This document shows, one piece after another, positions 1 through 9,484 of a DNA stretch of 16,440 nucleotides; position 1 is the first letter of the stretch, and every line of letters begins with the position of its first letter. Made by a program: the position numbers and the translations under genes. Source of the DNA: Inonotus obliquus (taxonomy: Eukaryota > Basidiomycota > Agaricomycetes > Hymenochaetales > Hymenochaetaceae). The DNA lies in contig JAJHTX010000031.1 in the NCBI GenBank assembly GCA_032164295.1, positions 1 to 16,440 of the forward strand, read 5' to 3'. Below the pieces are notes generated by a model. It ran no database searches and was not told the origin of the DNA. It was given only the letters and a program-made list of their open reading frames with translations.

Positions 1-1233
1 TCGAACATAGTGTAGATGATGGCTCTAATGATGCGGGTTTAACTGGCAGTTATCCTCGTCCTTGTCTTCGCTCGCCCTTGTAGATGATCCAGGTTTGAAT
101 AGTATGTTTACTGTGTTTGTTATTCCGATAGAGTTATACGTATACGGTTTGATGTCATTTATGTCTTGTGCGAATGCAATCCTTCCTTCCTGCTGTGAAA
201 TCAGTGAAAGTCACAAGAATAATAATCTTATAGAGTCCGTTGTAGTGACAACTTGAATGGGGCGGGCATACAAACTCCATCGAGTCTCTTGCCTTATCCC
301 ATAATGGTTCACGACTCGTTTCTGGTTCTCACAGTTGCCCCTCTGCAAAGAATTGAAGACTAGCGGTCGGAATTGGTCTCGGGTCACGGTGACGGAAGGC
401 TGCGAGTTAGTCCGAAGTCCTAGTCTTGTGGATTAATATTTCTTCACCCAGATCTTCGTTCACCTCTTTGGAGACCTCGAAGCGCCGGCCCGAGCATCCT
501 CAGCTGTGAGTTCAGGTTTTCGATTTTTTGACGGGAGTGGCGGCGGCTCTTGAGTTCTGCCAGTGGTCACTAGATGAAACTTGAGGATAGGACAATAGGT
601 CTCATGGACTCATGCTTTGCGAAAGCCACATGGACTATTTTTCGAGGTTGCACATTACTGTTCGTATCGTTCGTCCACTCGCAAGGAGATCCTGTCGTAT
701 ACTATACGGCGTATATGGCAGGGTCGTATCCGTACTCAACCGTTAAAGTATGTCGGTAGGTCATACGTCCGTAACCGTGACTGTATATGGTTACGCTTTG
801 ACTCGGTCACTCGGAGCCCCTGGATGTGAAAGTGAAAGATGAGATGGAGTAAACGTACAGTTTAGATCATGATCTGGAAGGCTGCATGTTTAGATATCGA
901 TTTAGAGGCAGTTGTTCATATGATTACTGTGTGTGAGAATCAAGAGAGAATAATGAGTGACCTTGTTGGGAACTTGAAGAGTAAAACCTTGCTGATAGCA
1001 ATTCTTTAGTAATAAGATGTAATGTGATGTGGTGGATAAGTGACGCTTCAGAGGAAAAATCAAAAAGAGCATGGTGTTCTCTTGCAGTTCACAAGAAGGA
1101 CTGAAACATTAGCGATATATTGCAAGGAGGACTAAATATGGTAGTGCACAGAGAATCAGAGATGCGACGCCGCGGAAAACCAGAACAGAAAGAGTTTAGT
1201 ATATGATTTTAATGTAACTAGCAGTGAGTCAAG
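1..1233. other. left-hand region without a supportable gene
   Basis: All open frames here are 70 codons or shorter and none resembles a known protein, has a plausible splice continuation or shows biased composition. The only structure I see is a short perfect inverted repeat at 696-708 (CGTATA, one base, TATACG) inside a stretch rich in TATAC/GTATG words at about 690-790. It may be intergenic DNA or decayed transposon sequence, but nothing in it proves either. Confidence 0.5.
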
Positions 1234-1330
1234 GACTCACTGGTCTAGCGGTTATGATTTCTGTCTAACAAATTACCTTTGAAATGTGTTGTTACACAGA
1301 CGGTTCCTGGTTCGATTCCAGGGTGAGTCA
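1234..1330 (+). tRNA. tRNA-Val (anticodon AAC) with a 24-nt intron
   Basis: The acceptor stem GACTCAC (1234-1240) pairs fully with GTGAGTC (1323-1329), and A1330 is the discriminator base. Box A TGGTCTAGCGG (1241-1251) and box B GGTTCGATTCC (1309-1319) match the RNA polymerase III consensus exactly. The anticodon stem TCTGT (1260-1264) pairs with ACAGA (1296-1300), and the T stem is CCTGG/CCAGG. The loop reads C-T-A-A-C-A, giving anticodon AAC at 1267-1269. It is interrupted after position 37 by an intron at 1271-1294, the canonical site for nuclear tRNA introns. The intron's last five bases, TGTTA, can pair with TAACA of the anticodon loop, as the splicing endonuclease requires. The mature tRNA would be 73 nt before CCA. 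The D stem has one mismatch. Confidence 0.96.
1271..1294 (+). other. tRNA-Val intron
   Basis: This 24-nt insertion lies between anticodon-loop positions 37 and 38. Removing it restores a normal 7-nt loop (CTAACAC) closed by a 5-bp stem. Its 3' end (TGTTA, 1290-1294) is complementary to the anticodon-containing TAACA (1266-1270), the anticodon-intron helix typical of eukaryotic pre-tRNAs. Confidence 0.93.
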
Positions 1331-2033
1331 TCCGAATAAATCAAGATGAATTTTGCTTTTCCACATTCGTCTTTTAGTTTCTTTTTTTGGGAAAGGAAAT
1401 CATAGATTGTACAGTAACACCACAGTTGCTAATGTTGGGTTTCGGCCTTTCTGAATTCTAATCCCGAATCCGAATTCCCAATCAATATTTACTGAAGACA
1501 CATGCACATATTGTTTCGCCTTCTCTTGATTTAGTCGGTATTCATGAAGCTAGCTGGAAAGAAGAACACAAGACACCAACTGATTCGATAATGCAAAATG
1601 CTAAATCTGACCGATATATATGCCCTCTCCACTTGGCTTGGCAAATGGGTCGGTGATCGGAGACGACGTATTCCCTTTGTGCCTTGCGCCTTTCTTCCTG
1701 CATGAGCCAAGCGGGCAGAGACACGTGGAGGTCTGTCGCGCCTGGCGTTGGACCTCGTTGGACACACAATTGATCGGTCGATCACTGGTAAAGTCGAGTC
1801 AAGTCGTTCTTGTCTTTCTTGTCTTTCTTGGAGGTGTTGCGGAGGTGGTGGGCAAGCCGAGTGAATTTGATACGATGTTAATGGTAGATTCATAGATAAA
1901 TAGAGTACACGAGGAATTTTGGGGACAGTATCGATATGATATTGGTAGGTGATGCTTTGAAAGAAAGAAAGGGCATATTATTTGTGAATGTTGGCGTGTA
2001 TGTCGCCAAACAGAACGGACTATCGACGACGAT
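1331..2033. other. intergenic region between tRNA-Val and the sugar transporter 3' end
   Basis: After the pol III terminators I see no convincing coding sequence. Overlapping open frames at 1531-1895 exist on both strands but have no start context, splice logic or family resemblance. A 9-bp tandem repeat TCTTTCTTG (about 2.7 copies) lies at 1807-1830. The part near 1900-2033 should include the 3' UTR of the minus-strand transporter; an AATAAT-like A-rich motif is present near 1978-1983 on the minus strand. Confidence 0.5.
1351..1388 (+). terminator. RNA polymerase III T-run terminators for tRNA-Val
   Basis: TTTT runs occur at 1351-1354 and 1357-1360, about 20 nt after the mature 3' end. A seven-T run lies at 1382-1388. 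Pol III stops at four or more T on the coding strand, so the first two are likely primary terminators and the last a fail-safe. Confidence 0.7.
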
Positions 2034-4208
2034 TCACTTCTTTTCGTGTACAATATCCCTCGCATCCTCAGCGACACCTTCAAAGTGATACAAAGGCTCG
2101 AGTTTGGCGTCCTTGTTCCAGAAAACGTATCGCTGGAAGAAGTACGGGAGCCATACCCTGAGTTGGTACGATGTGAATTTCGAGACTGGGACGGCAAAGA
2201 CGTAATCGAGTTCTTCGAGGGTACGTTGTTTCGTTTCTGGGACCCAGAAGAAGATCATGACGAATGCGACAACGTTTAGACCTGCGTAGAAGCAGAATGC
2301 TCCGGTGGGTGTCATGGCGGTAAGCATGCGCGGGAAGGTGATGGAGAGGACGGCGGCCCAGAAGAGACAAGTTGCTACTGCCCATGCCATTCCGACTTCA
2401 CGATGAGACAACGGGAAAACCTCGGCGGAGTAGGTGAATGGCACGGGTCCTTCTCCTGGTGAGTAGAACGCGGCGAATAGGAAAACGAATAAAGCAACGA
2501 GTGCCAAGTGCGCTTTTGACTCGCTTGGAATGAGGAAGCAGAACCCAGCTGCAAATAGAGTCCATGCCATCTGAGGGAACGTAAACAGGAGCAACGAACG
2601 ACGTCCGAAGGTATCGATCGTGCGTAGGGCAGGAAAGGCGAAAACGAAATTGACGAGACCGAAACCCCATGAAGCGAAAAGTGCTTCTCTGTGCGACGAA
2701 CCGCCTTCTCTGAAGATCGAAGACGAATAGAAAGCCATGATGTTAATACCACACATTTGTTGGCCAAGCATGACCGTGGATGCTGCAAGAGTCGCACGCC
2801 GGATTCGCGGGATCGTGAAGAGTTCGACAAAACGTTTGAGGTAGCTGCCTTTCTGAATAAACCTATCTTCCACCTCCAATTGCGCGTGGATATAGTACAG
2901 GTCGCGCGCTGCCTGGAGCGGGTGGTTACGGAGCCTCATTAGCGACACCCATGCATTACGGTAGCGTTTCTTCTTCATGTACCAACGTGGGGACTAGGTA
3001 GAAGCGTTGTAAGCAAGTTGTACCTCGAATCTTGGTGGAAATATATACCTCCGGACATAAGTAGCATCCGAGGAGCAGTGGAATTGCGGGGATAAAGGCG
3101 GACCCGATTTCCAGACGCCACGCAATTTGACCGATGTCCATGACAATCAGATTTGCGGAGAATCCCCTTTTGAATAATCCATTCAGAACATCACTGGCGG
3201 TATGAGCAAAACATTCAAGGCTTACAGGAATATACCAAATGCCGTCCATAGCTGCCAAGCTATAGGATTTAGACGTCAGAAATGCAAACATAACATTAAT
3301 GGGATTACTCACTCATGACCAAAGTACCACGGATCAGAGCAGGCGCGTTTTCCGCAGCGAAGATCGGAGCGGTTGAAGCTTTGGAGCCCATACCGATTCC
3401 CAGAAGTAGGCGAGTGATGAAAAGCTGTTCCCAGCTCTGAGATAAGGCGCCTCCGATGGGTGCGAGCAAACAGAAGATCGCAGAGAAAAAAAGGCAGCCA
3501 CGACGACCAAACAAATTGTTGATAGGATCCGATAACCAGCAACCACTACGGAAGATCTTCAGTCAACGATCACGCAAGAGGACGAAGAAAGTACGTACAT
3601 CAGTGCAGAAGCGATGTACGGAGCAGCGTTGACGAGCCCAACGAGCATCGTGTCCCGAGTGGAGGTTGAACCGATTCCGAACTCGCCTGGGAAGGATAAG
3701 TTTGCACCATTAGATCCAGTCTGATCCCACCCTCTGTGATGGAGCTGTCAGGGGCATTGTCATTCGATACTAGCTGGAGACCACTTACTGGACAGCGGCT
3801 CCGATAGAGCAAAGGGCGATCGTATAGTACAGAGCTCTAGGTTGCTTCCATTTATGAGTCACTTCCTGGCGGAGTGCGTCGCGCTCTTCCTCCGAGAGGT
3901 CCTTTTGGTTCTCATACTCTAACGGGTTCTGTGCTACGAGCGCGCCTTTCTGGAGGAGAGGGAGGATGTCTTCCAAATTGTTCTGGTTCGCGAACCTCTC
4001 TACATCAACCATGAGCTGATCCTCTGGAATTCCATAGAGCGGATTCTTGATTCTGGGACGGACAGTGTAGTGAGTTGGTGAAACTCCGTAACATCAGGAA
4101 AGGAACGAACCTGGCTCCGACGTTCTCATTGAGACTGGGGATTCCGGACTGGCCCAACTCCGCAGAGGAGTATTCTTCTTCTACGATGGCCTTCTTGTCG
4201 TCCGACAT
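2034..4208 (-). CDS. MFS sugar transporter, 7 exons, 613 aa
   Basis: This is a plasma-membrane sugar:proton symporter of the major facilitator superfamily. Minus-strand exons are 4208-4111, 4052-3789, 3733-3599, 3545-3313, 3259-3226, 3166-3049 and 2993-2034. They total 1842 nt and stay in frame. Family marks are NNLFGRRG in loop 2-3, PESPRW (about residues 293-298) after TM6, GQQMCGIN at about 371 in TM7, FGRRS in loop 8-9, GEGPVPF...AEVFPL from about 474 in TM10, and [10 protein letters not shown] from about 546 after TM12. The soluble N-terminus of about 105 residues is longer than in yeast hexose carriers, as in a fungal subgroup with an acidic N-terminal extension. The 34-nt fifth exon restores [10 protein letters not shown], so the gene is intact even though an unspliced reading there looks broken. 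Sugar specificity cannot be read from the sequence. It is divergent from the RNase H2B gene. Confidence 0.95.
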
Positions 4209-4336
4209 GGCCTCTAGAGTCTAGAAGTACAGATACGGATAGCGATGGGGAGTAAGATTAAGGAGGGAGACGAATGGAACAACTGGGAAGCCTCGCTCTG
4301 ATGAGCCGGGTAACGGAAAGTAAACTTCTCCGCCAT

Positions 4337-4342
4337 TTTATA
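4337..4342 (-). promoter_or_regulatory. possible TATA box of the sugar transporter
   Basis: TATAAA reads on the minus strand about 130 nt upstream of the ATG at 4208. The interval to the start codon is pyrimidine-rich on the minus strand (for example CGTCTCCCTCC), as is common at fungal transcription starts. The position fits but nothing else confirms it. Confidence 0.4.
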
Positions 4343-5212
4343 TTGTCTGAATCTTTTGAGTTTGGACGAAATCGGGGAGCAGAAAGGACTCTTGGCCACC
4401 ACTTCATTTTCGGTCTTCTTTCAGGATCGAAAGGCGTTATGTCTTGGCGGGCGAAATGTTCTGTTCTGCATTACAGGCTCGTTTCATCTACTGGATGTTC
4501 CTCCTCTCGTATGCAGCTCTCCGTTTATGTGGGCCCAATTCGCTCCTCTAAGCGTGCCACCGAAAGAGTGATCGCGAAATGCTGAGAACCACATACAACA
4601 TACGCTGAAATAGGAACTCTGCGGCCCCCGTGACAAATCCTAAATCAGACTAGTCAAGATAATGGGGACAAAGTGCCAAGCGATCAATGGTAACAAACAG
4701 GAACGGATGAAAAACATAAACCAAGCCCCGTGGGGTCCTTTATCGATCCGAGCGATTGCATCTGGAACTCTAACCGAGGTGCACCATATGGTTCAGGCGT
4801 TAAGTACTCCACTGCTGCCATCTTGCCAAGGCTGGAGGTATTGATTATTCGGCGGATATCAACCGACTCCGATAGTCAGTCGTCTCGATGAGCACCCTCA
4901 ATCAGCGCAGGTTGAACGGTCTCACACCGCACTGTAGTCGTATTAGTCCGTGCATTCTTGTTGAGTACGACGTTTCGTCACCAGAAAACGACTGTTGTCG
5001 TCCTGAAGGTCAAACTGGTCGCGGGCCCCGACTCGGAAGAAAAGGAGTCGTGACGGTAAGGTTTAAAAAAAGATCAGACGAACAGAAGGGAAAGCTCAGG
5101 TTCAGCAAAGTGCGCAAGTATCGCTGATCGCTGATTGCATCGTTTGAGTGGCTTTTGCTTGAGGTCACAGCTTGAATATGTTTACCCGCGAGGGCGAAAG
5201 TGGTCCATCAAA

Positions 5213-5220
5213 GTCACATG
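5213..5220 (+). promoter_or_regulatory. GTCACATG motif (Cbf1/bHLH-like site)
   Basis: GTCACATG matches RTCACRTG, the site bound by Cbf1-type bHLH factors in yeast. It lies 79 nt upstream of the RNase H2B ATG, next to the ACGCGT cluster. A single 8-bp match can occur by chance, and the basidiomycete factor is not known from this sequence. Confidence 0.25.
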
Positions 5221-5233
5221 ACGGGGCAACACA

Positions 5234-5289
5234 ACGCGTCGCGACTCGCATCACGCGTGTCCCGTACTCTCGTCTTCACCACGACGCGT
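5234..5289 (+). promoter_or_regulatory. cluster of three ACGCGT (MCB) elements
   Basis: Perfect palindromic ACGCGT hexamers lie at 5234-5239, 5253-5258 and 5284-5289, all within 66 nt of the start codon at 5299. In fungi this is the binding site of MBF (the Mbp1/Swi6 type), which drives G1/S genes for DNA replication and repair. Three copies in about 56 bp are far above chance, and RNase H2 acts in replication-linked repair. I infer S-phase regulation. The boxes also argue against starting translation further upstream at 5200. Confidence 0.7.
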
Positions 5290-5298
5290 GAGGTACAG

Positions 5299-6622
5299 AT
5301 GACAACTCACATCAGCATTCTTCCCAAAGGTATTACTATATATTTCTTACTAATGACGTTGTGTTCACAACGAACTTCTCAAGACTTGCTCATCGCGTTG
5401 TCCATGGAGCTGGACGAAAAATGTGCTCCGGGGCGGTCTGATCATTCGTTTATCAGGCTTCTACACCCTCGTACAGGTATGACCGCTCTAGCGCGTAAAA
5501 CTTGATACTTACTTATAATCGCGTCCAGGGCTAGCATCCCTATTCCTGCCTGTCTTTTCCCCTAACGGAGTGTCGTCTATTCTTGAGCTTCAGAAAGTGT
5601 CTCCGATTGCGAACAGAAGTTGGTTCAATGGTGGAGAGGTCTTGTCAGGCGCGTCCATGTCTACTTCAACACGATCTATAGTAGTACTGAAGTAGTGTAC
5701 AGATGGAAGTATGCTACTATTAACACCCATAGATCCGGTCTTCCTTTCGGTGCCAGTATTGAAGGCCGCGTTGCCAGTGTGTGGACTATTTATTCTTTGC
5801 CATCGCGCTTGTCTGACCAGAGGTCTTACAGCAAGATGGCTCCATAGGAAACTTTCGAACTCTTGATGACATTCTCGAGGGTGCATCGGTGACGTTAGCG
5901 AAGGATGAGCTGGTTGCCGGTGATATATTGGAACTCGGTAGACTTCAATGTGTTCAGGACGCGATGCGGAAGATCTGTGAAGCGAAAGGCAAGTCTGCTC
6001 TGACCTTTATCATTCGTCATGTTTATGCCCGTTCTCGTCGTAAGATATTGCACCCGATCTGATAGTATTCCGGTACTCTCATACAAAACTGATTGAATAC
6101 CTCGTCAAGAAAGCGAATCGCCTTGGGACGGGAGCCGCAATCGGAGAGTCTAGAACTCTTGAACGCGAACTAGCAAAGGACGGTCTTTTAGAAGATGGCA
6201 AAGATCCACTACTTCAATGTACGAATGGTTAGATTTACTATTGTGCCGTGCTCAATTCTTCTGCAGCTGGTCGGATGAAGCTTGCATGCGACCTCATATC
6301 GCAGTATATTGCACCAGACATCCATGAAGAGCTTCTGACAAAATTCGAGTACGTGTTCGGATATATTGAAAATGGATATTCCTATCTAATACCCGACAGC
6401 TTCTCGGAACTCACGGAGCATGTTAACATGCTCGCTCAGACGGACCTTGCCCACGGCACAGCAAATAGTAATGGGAAGGTTCCGAAAGGTGAGGCTACAG
6501 AGGACCAAAATGGGAAAAAACGTAAGGCCGCGAGCCAAGCATCAACGGGAGTGACGAAGCTCAAGAAGGCTAACATCAAGGGAATGTCGAAGTTGTCTTC
6601 CTTCTTTCAGAAGAAGTCATGA
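5299..6622 (+). CDS. ribonuclease H2 subunit B, 8 exons, 310 aa
   Basis: This is a non-catalytic subunit of the nuclear RNase H2 complex, which removes ribonucleotides from DNA and degrades RNA:DNA hybrids. Exons are 5299-5329, 5384-5476, 5529-5648, 5703-5776, 5832-5988, 6066-6218, 6267-6348 and 6400-6622. They sum to 933 nt in frame, matching the usual length of about 310 aa. The triple-barrel part includes FIRLLHPRTG (about 33-42) and SWFNGGEVLSDG, followed by LLLTPIDPVFL (about 86-96), the family hallmark. A winged-helix region follows (GNFRTLDDIL, then KVFRYSHTKLIEYLVKK near 158-174), then a helix MKLACDLISQYI. The tail ends GMSKLSSFFQKKS (298-310), a degenerate PCNA-binding motif like that of the human protein. 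Two introns appear to be GC-AG. Start 5299 is preferred over the in-frame ATG at 5200 because the upstream stretch is promoter-like. Confidence 0.93.
5649..5702 (+). other. probable GC-AG intron in the RNase H2B gene
   Basis: Splicing CAG|GCGCGT to TACAG|ATGG gives SWFNGGEVLSDGSMLLLTP, whose spacing from the Trp to the TPIDP motif equals that of animal RNase H2B. A GT-AG alternative (5639-5695) keeps frame but gives a shorter NGGECTDG and loses the VLS residues. A branch-like ACTGAA precedes the acceptor. Confidence 0.65.
5989..6065 (+). other. GC-AG intron in the RNase H2B gene
   Basis: The donor AAAG|GCAAGT is the textbook GC-AG donor. Joining to GATAG|TATTCC gives KICEAKVFRYSHTKLIEYL, continuous with the conserved winged-helix segment. 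The nearby GT (GTCTGC, two bases after the exon's GGCAA) leaves the wrong phase with this acceptor, so no canonical GT-AG pair gives the family sequence. Confidence 0.8.
6349..6399 (+). other. 51-nt in-frame, stop-free intron in the RNase H2B gene
   Basis: The donor GTACGT and acceptor CGACAG bound exactly 51 nt with no stop in the gene's frame. Splicing gives KFDFSELTEHV; retention would insert 17 residues before the acidic linker. The spliced form looks closer to the family, but both forms would be translatable. Confidence 0.7.
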
Positions 6623-6892
6623 TGTACCAATATAATGAATTCGTACCTATCCTTGTGTATTGGGTCACATATCAAATATGTGCAGGGGTCTATGATGTGA
6701 CATGTTCATTAATATTATTGTTTGCCTTCAGTACTACTTGTGTAGTCTATTTCAATTCATAGGTAGTCGTGGGAACTCGGTGGCATGACATAAGAAGACA
6801 ACAACCCGCATAGCCAGGCTTGACTTCATACCCTCACCATCGCGACGCAGTTTATCGCCGAGAAGTGGCAGAGCCTGTTGGCGTGTTCTGCG
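6623..6892. other. spacer between RNase H2B and the following gene
   Basis: This 270-nt AT-rich spacer holds the RNase H2B 3' UTR and the upstream gene-proximal promoter of the next plus-strand gene. A palindrome-like CACATATCAAATATGTG word lies near 6666-6682. No gene is visible. Confidence 0.5.
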
Positions 6893-9484
6893 ATGTCCCT
6901 GGACAACATGAAAGCTTGCGAGTCCAGGCAGTACTCTGATGCTTCCGTGCAAACGTCTCCGATTGCTTCTGCCACCCGGGACCAGGACTTCAGCGATGTA
7001 AAGGCTACTCCTGCTTCTCGTTCCGTAAAACGTGTAACCTACGTTGATCAGGCAACTGTTGAGGCTTACTATGATGACTCGCACTCTCGCCGCGTATACC
7101 CAAGGACTCCCATAAACCGGATGAAGACCCATCTTCCTCTTAATCGTCCAAACCAGATTCTCAACCTGTCCACCGGGACTGAGGAACAGCGCAGAGTCTT
7201 CTCCCTTCCTGAACAAGTTGTAACAGATTTACTCTCTCGGAAGTTGGCAAACTCACTTATCTCTTGCTCTCGGACTGTTTCGATGCCTGCTGCTATCCAA
7301 CACTTCCCGCAAGGAGCATTGGCTTATGAGAAATCATTAACAACTAATATTTCTCCTTCCATCTCGTACGAAGAAGATAGTTCTCATCTCCAGCGCTACA
7401 CGCAGATAAACGATTTACCCCGTACACCCGCTCTTGAGTTGACTCCTGATTCGATAGAAATCTTTGATGGCAGCTTTTGCTCTGATACCTACTTCCATGG
7501 TGGTCAGGTGAACGCACCGAAAGCACTGAATAAAGGTGTGTCTTCATGATCAACGGCAGTTATCGCGATTTTTCACAGTGCCTTCCAGATTGGCATGCGT
7601 GGAGCAGCTCGCCGCCTCGTCCTATCCCCGCTTTACATGGACCTTCCTCTCTCCCTTATGCCCGATGTCCATCGTGAGTCTATAGTTCCAAATGTGGCTC
7701 TTCACTTACATTTATACAGAGGAGCAGAAGGAACAATAATCGAAGAGCCTTCGAGTGTTCCCTGCCTGATCTGGGGCTTGAAAGATTGCGCATCGAGTGC
7801 TCTTTCGGAACGAAATGCTGCGGAGCATGGGAATCAAGGGATACCATTATGCTCATCAAAGACCCAAGAGTGTCGGAAAGCAGATACCGGCGATCGACGG
7901 AGCAGTGCTGTTCATCATCCTCAAGAACAATTCCTTGTGGACTCACACCATGATATTAGTGCAGCGAGAAATGATCACCCTTCTGTACAGTACGAGGCCT
8001 CGATCCGGAACGGCAATCCCAAGCGCGAACTCTTGCAGAATGGTAAGTGTGGACAGCATGTTTCGAGAGTATGCAAAACTCAAGTGCATTCCTTATCTTC
8101 GCCAGGCGGACTGAATTATAACCGTTCAACGAACGAACATTCTTCATCACAGCCCAACAACAGTCGGAACCCCCATGAGCGACTTATTAGTGTCACAGCG
8201 CAGCAACAAGTTCCTCAACAACACGTCTGTTTCCCTCGCAGTGTTCTCATTAATCGCGAGCGAAACGGACATTCCGTTCATCTGGACGAAGCAGCTCCGG
8301 GGCTTATCTCCGTTGACTCTCATGGAACTTTTGTGCAACTTGGTACAAATGATACTCTTGGAGTAAAAACAAGACAGACAAGCGAAGCTGACAGATCTGG
8401 TGCCAGAGAATACTGCATTAGAACTCGCAGGCTTCGCCGGGACCACGTTGTCCCCGCCGATTTACCTCTGACGCCTCCGGATTCCACTTCTCCCATTTGG
8501 TCCTCTGAACATTCACCATTGCTAATGGACAGTTTATTTCCGCTTCAGCAGCAATCACATTTGGGAACTAGCCATCCTTTCTCCACGCAAATACAAGGCT
8601 TGAACTTGCATGCCCCAACTGAAAGTATCGAGAGCCTTTCGGAGCAGCTCAAACGACTCATCCTCCGCCAACAAACAAACCATGAAGCTGGCGCCACTTC
8701 TCAGGAATACGACCATGGCACTACACATAATCCAAACCGGAATCAAGTCTCGGCTCTTCCACTCCGTCCAAGATCGTCCACGTTGCCTGATTCTCGCAAG
8801 CCTGAGATGCCAATCAACTTGCACGATCTAGTTGTTCGCCATATTCAGGACAGCTCCCCCAACTCCGGTGCCATTATAAGCTCAAAATCGGAGTTTGTGA
8901 CGTCTCCAGAACCCGCTTCCACAGCAACTTGCCAGAAGCCTACTACTGTCCTTGCAAATGTCAACGATATGCTTGTTCCTAAGGATGTGATGTCTGGGAG
9001 GCGGAACCTGCGGTCTATCCCTTTCGCTCGCTTGCTCGAGAAAAGACTGGCTCCAGTGCCGGAGGAGACAAGCTTTGGTGGAGACATTTCAGTTTCCCTG
9101 TCGCATCCTTCTGTTGCCTCGCCTTTGACCTCATCCGAAAAGGACTATGATTTTGCAGAACTTCGTTCCCCTCTGGAGGAAACGATGACGAACAAGTCTC
9201 ATAACATCCCGGATGAGGCATCTGAACGGCCCAATCAGCGTATCGCTCTGAAACCTCTGAAGCAAAGGAAGCGACAACTCAAGCGCAAAGAGCCAGCTGA
9301 CGCTAAAGCAAGCCCGAATAAATCGACGGAGCACAGAAGTGACCAGAACGATGAGAACGTCTACAACCCTAATCCTCCCACCACTACATTGAGAAGAAAG
9401 TCGAAGACCGTCAACAAACGCGGTACCGCAGTCACATCTGTCAAGCGCGTCTTTGGCACGCAGAAACCACGTCGCAAGGCGTAG
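6893..9484 (+). CDS. large hypothetical protein, multi-exon, disordered basic C-terminus
   Basis: I do not recognise this protein. Exon 1 (6893-7535) encodes a Ser/Thr-rich stretch beginning MSLDNMKACESRQYSD, and the last exon ends at 9484 with an extended tail. Visible in the tail are RTRRLRRDHVVPADLPLTPP, RSIPFARLLEKRLAPVPEE and several basic clusters (KPLKQRKRQLKRK; VFGTQKPRRKA at the end) that look like nuclear signals. The middle is uncertain. One model uses introns 7536-7578, 7674-7719, 7797-7861, 8084-8152 and 8363-8406 and gives 774 aa in frame. It reads strand-like peptides such as GAVLFIILKNN and a helix LSPLTLMELLCNLVQ. A simpler model uses introns 7538-7578 and 7674-7719 only and stays in the other open frame (7720-9484). 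A nuclear scaffold or regulatory role would be guesswork. Confidence 0.6.
8363..8406 (+). other. probable 44-nt intron in the hypothetical gene
   Basis: The donor GTAAAA, a perfect CTGAC branch motif at 8388-8392 and the acceptor GTGCCAG lie at ideal spacing. Removal joins the helix-like NLVQMILLE to EYCIRTRRLRRD, switching from the frame open at 8175-8366 into the frame that stays open to 9484. This supports the multi-exon model of the gene. Confidence 0.5.

Larger units (their letters stand above)
4209..5298. other. divergent intergenic region between sugar transporter and RNase H2B
   Basis: This 1.1-kb stretch should hold both promoters. The left part carries the transporter TATA candidate. 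The right edge carries three ACGCGT boxes and a GTCACATG motif. The open frames inside it (up to 103 codons) show no recognisable protein features and lack supporting splice sites, so I do not call a gene. Confidence 0.55.

Noticed and set aside
1531..1895. Overlapping frames of 75-120 codons on both strands
   Set aside because: They have no family resemblance, their composition is random, and part of them overlaps a short TCTTTCTTG repeat.
5200..5298. Upstream in-frame start for RNase H2B at 5200
   Set aside because: It would add 33 residues not typical of the family and would put all three ACGCGT boxes inside coding sequence.
5639..5695. GT-AG alternative for the third RNase H2B intron
   Set aside because: It keeps frame but shortens a conserved spacing and loses the VLSDG segment that the GC-AG choice provides.
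7595..9484. A free-standing 629-aa gene starting at ATG 7595
   Set aside because: The ATG lies just 16 nt after a good acceptor (TTTTTCACAG at 7578), and the exon before it is open up to a matching donor. The 7595 start is more likely internal to the gene beginning near 6893, and its first 40 codons cross a probable intron (7674-7719).
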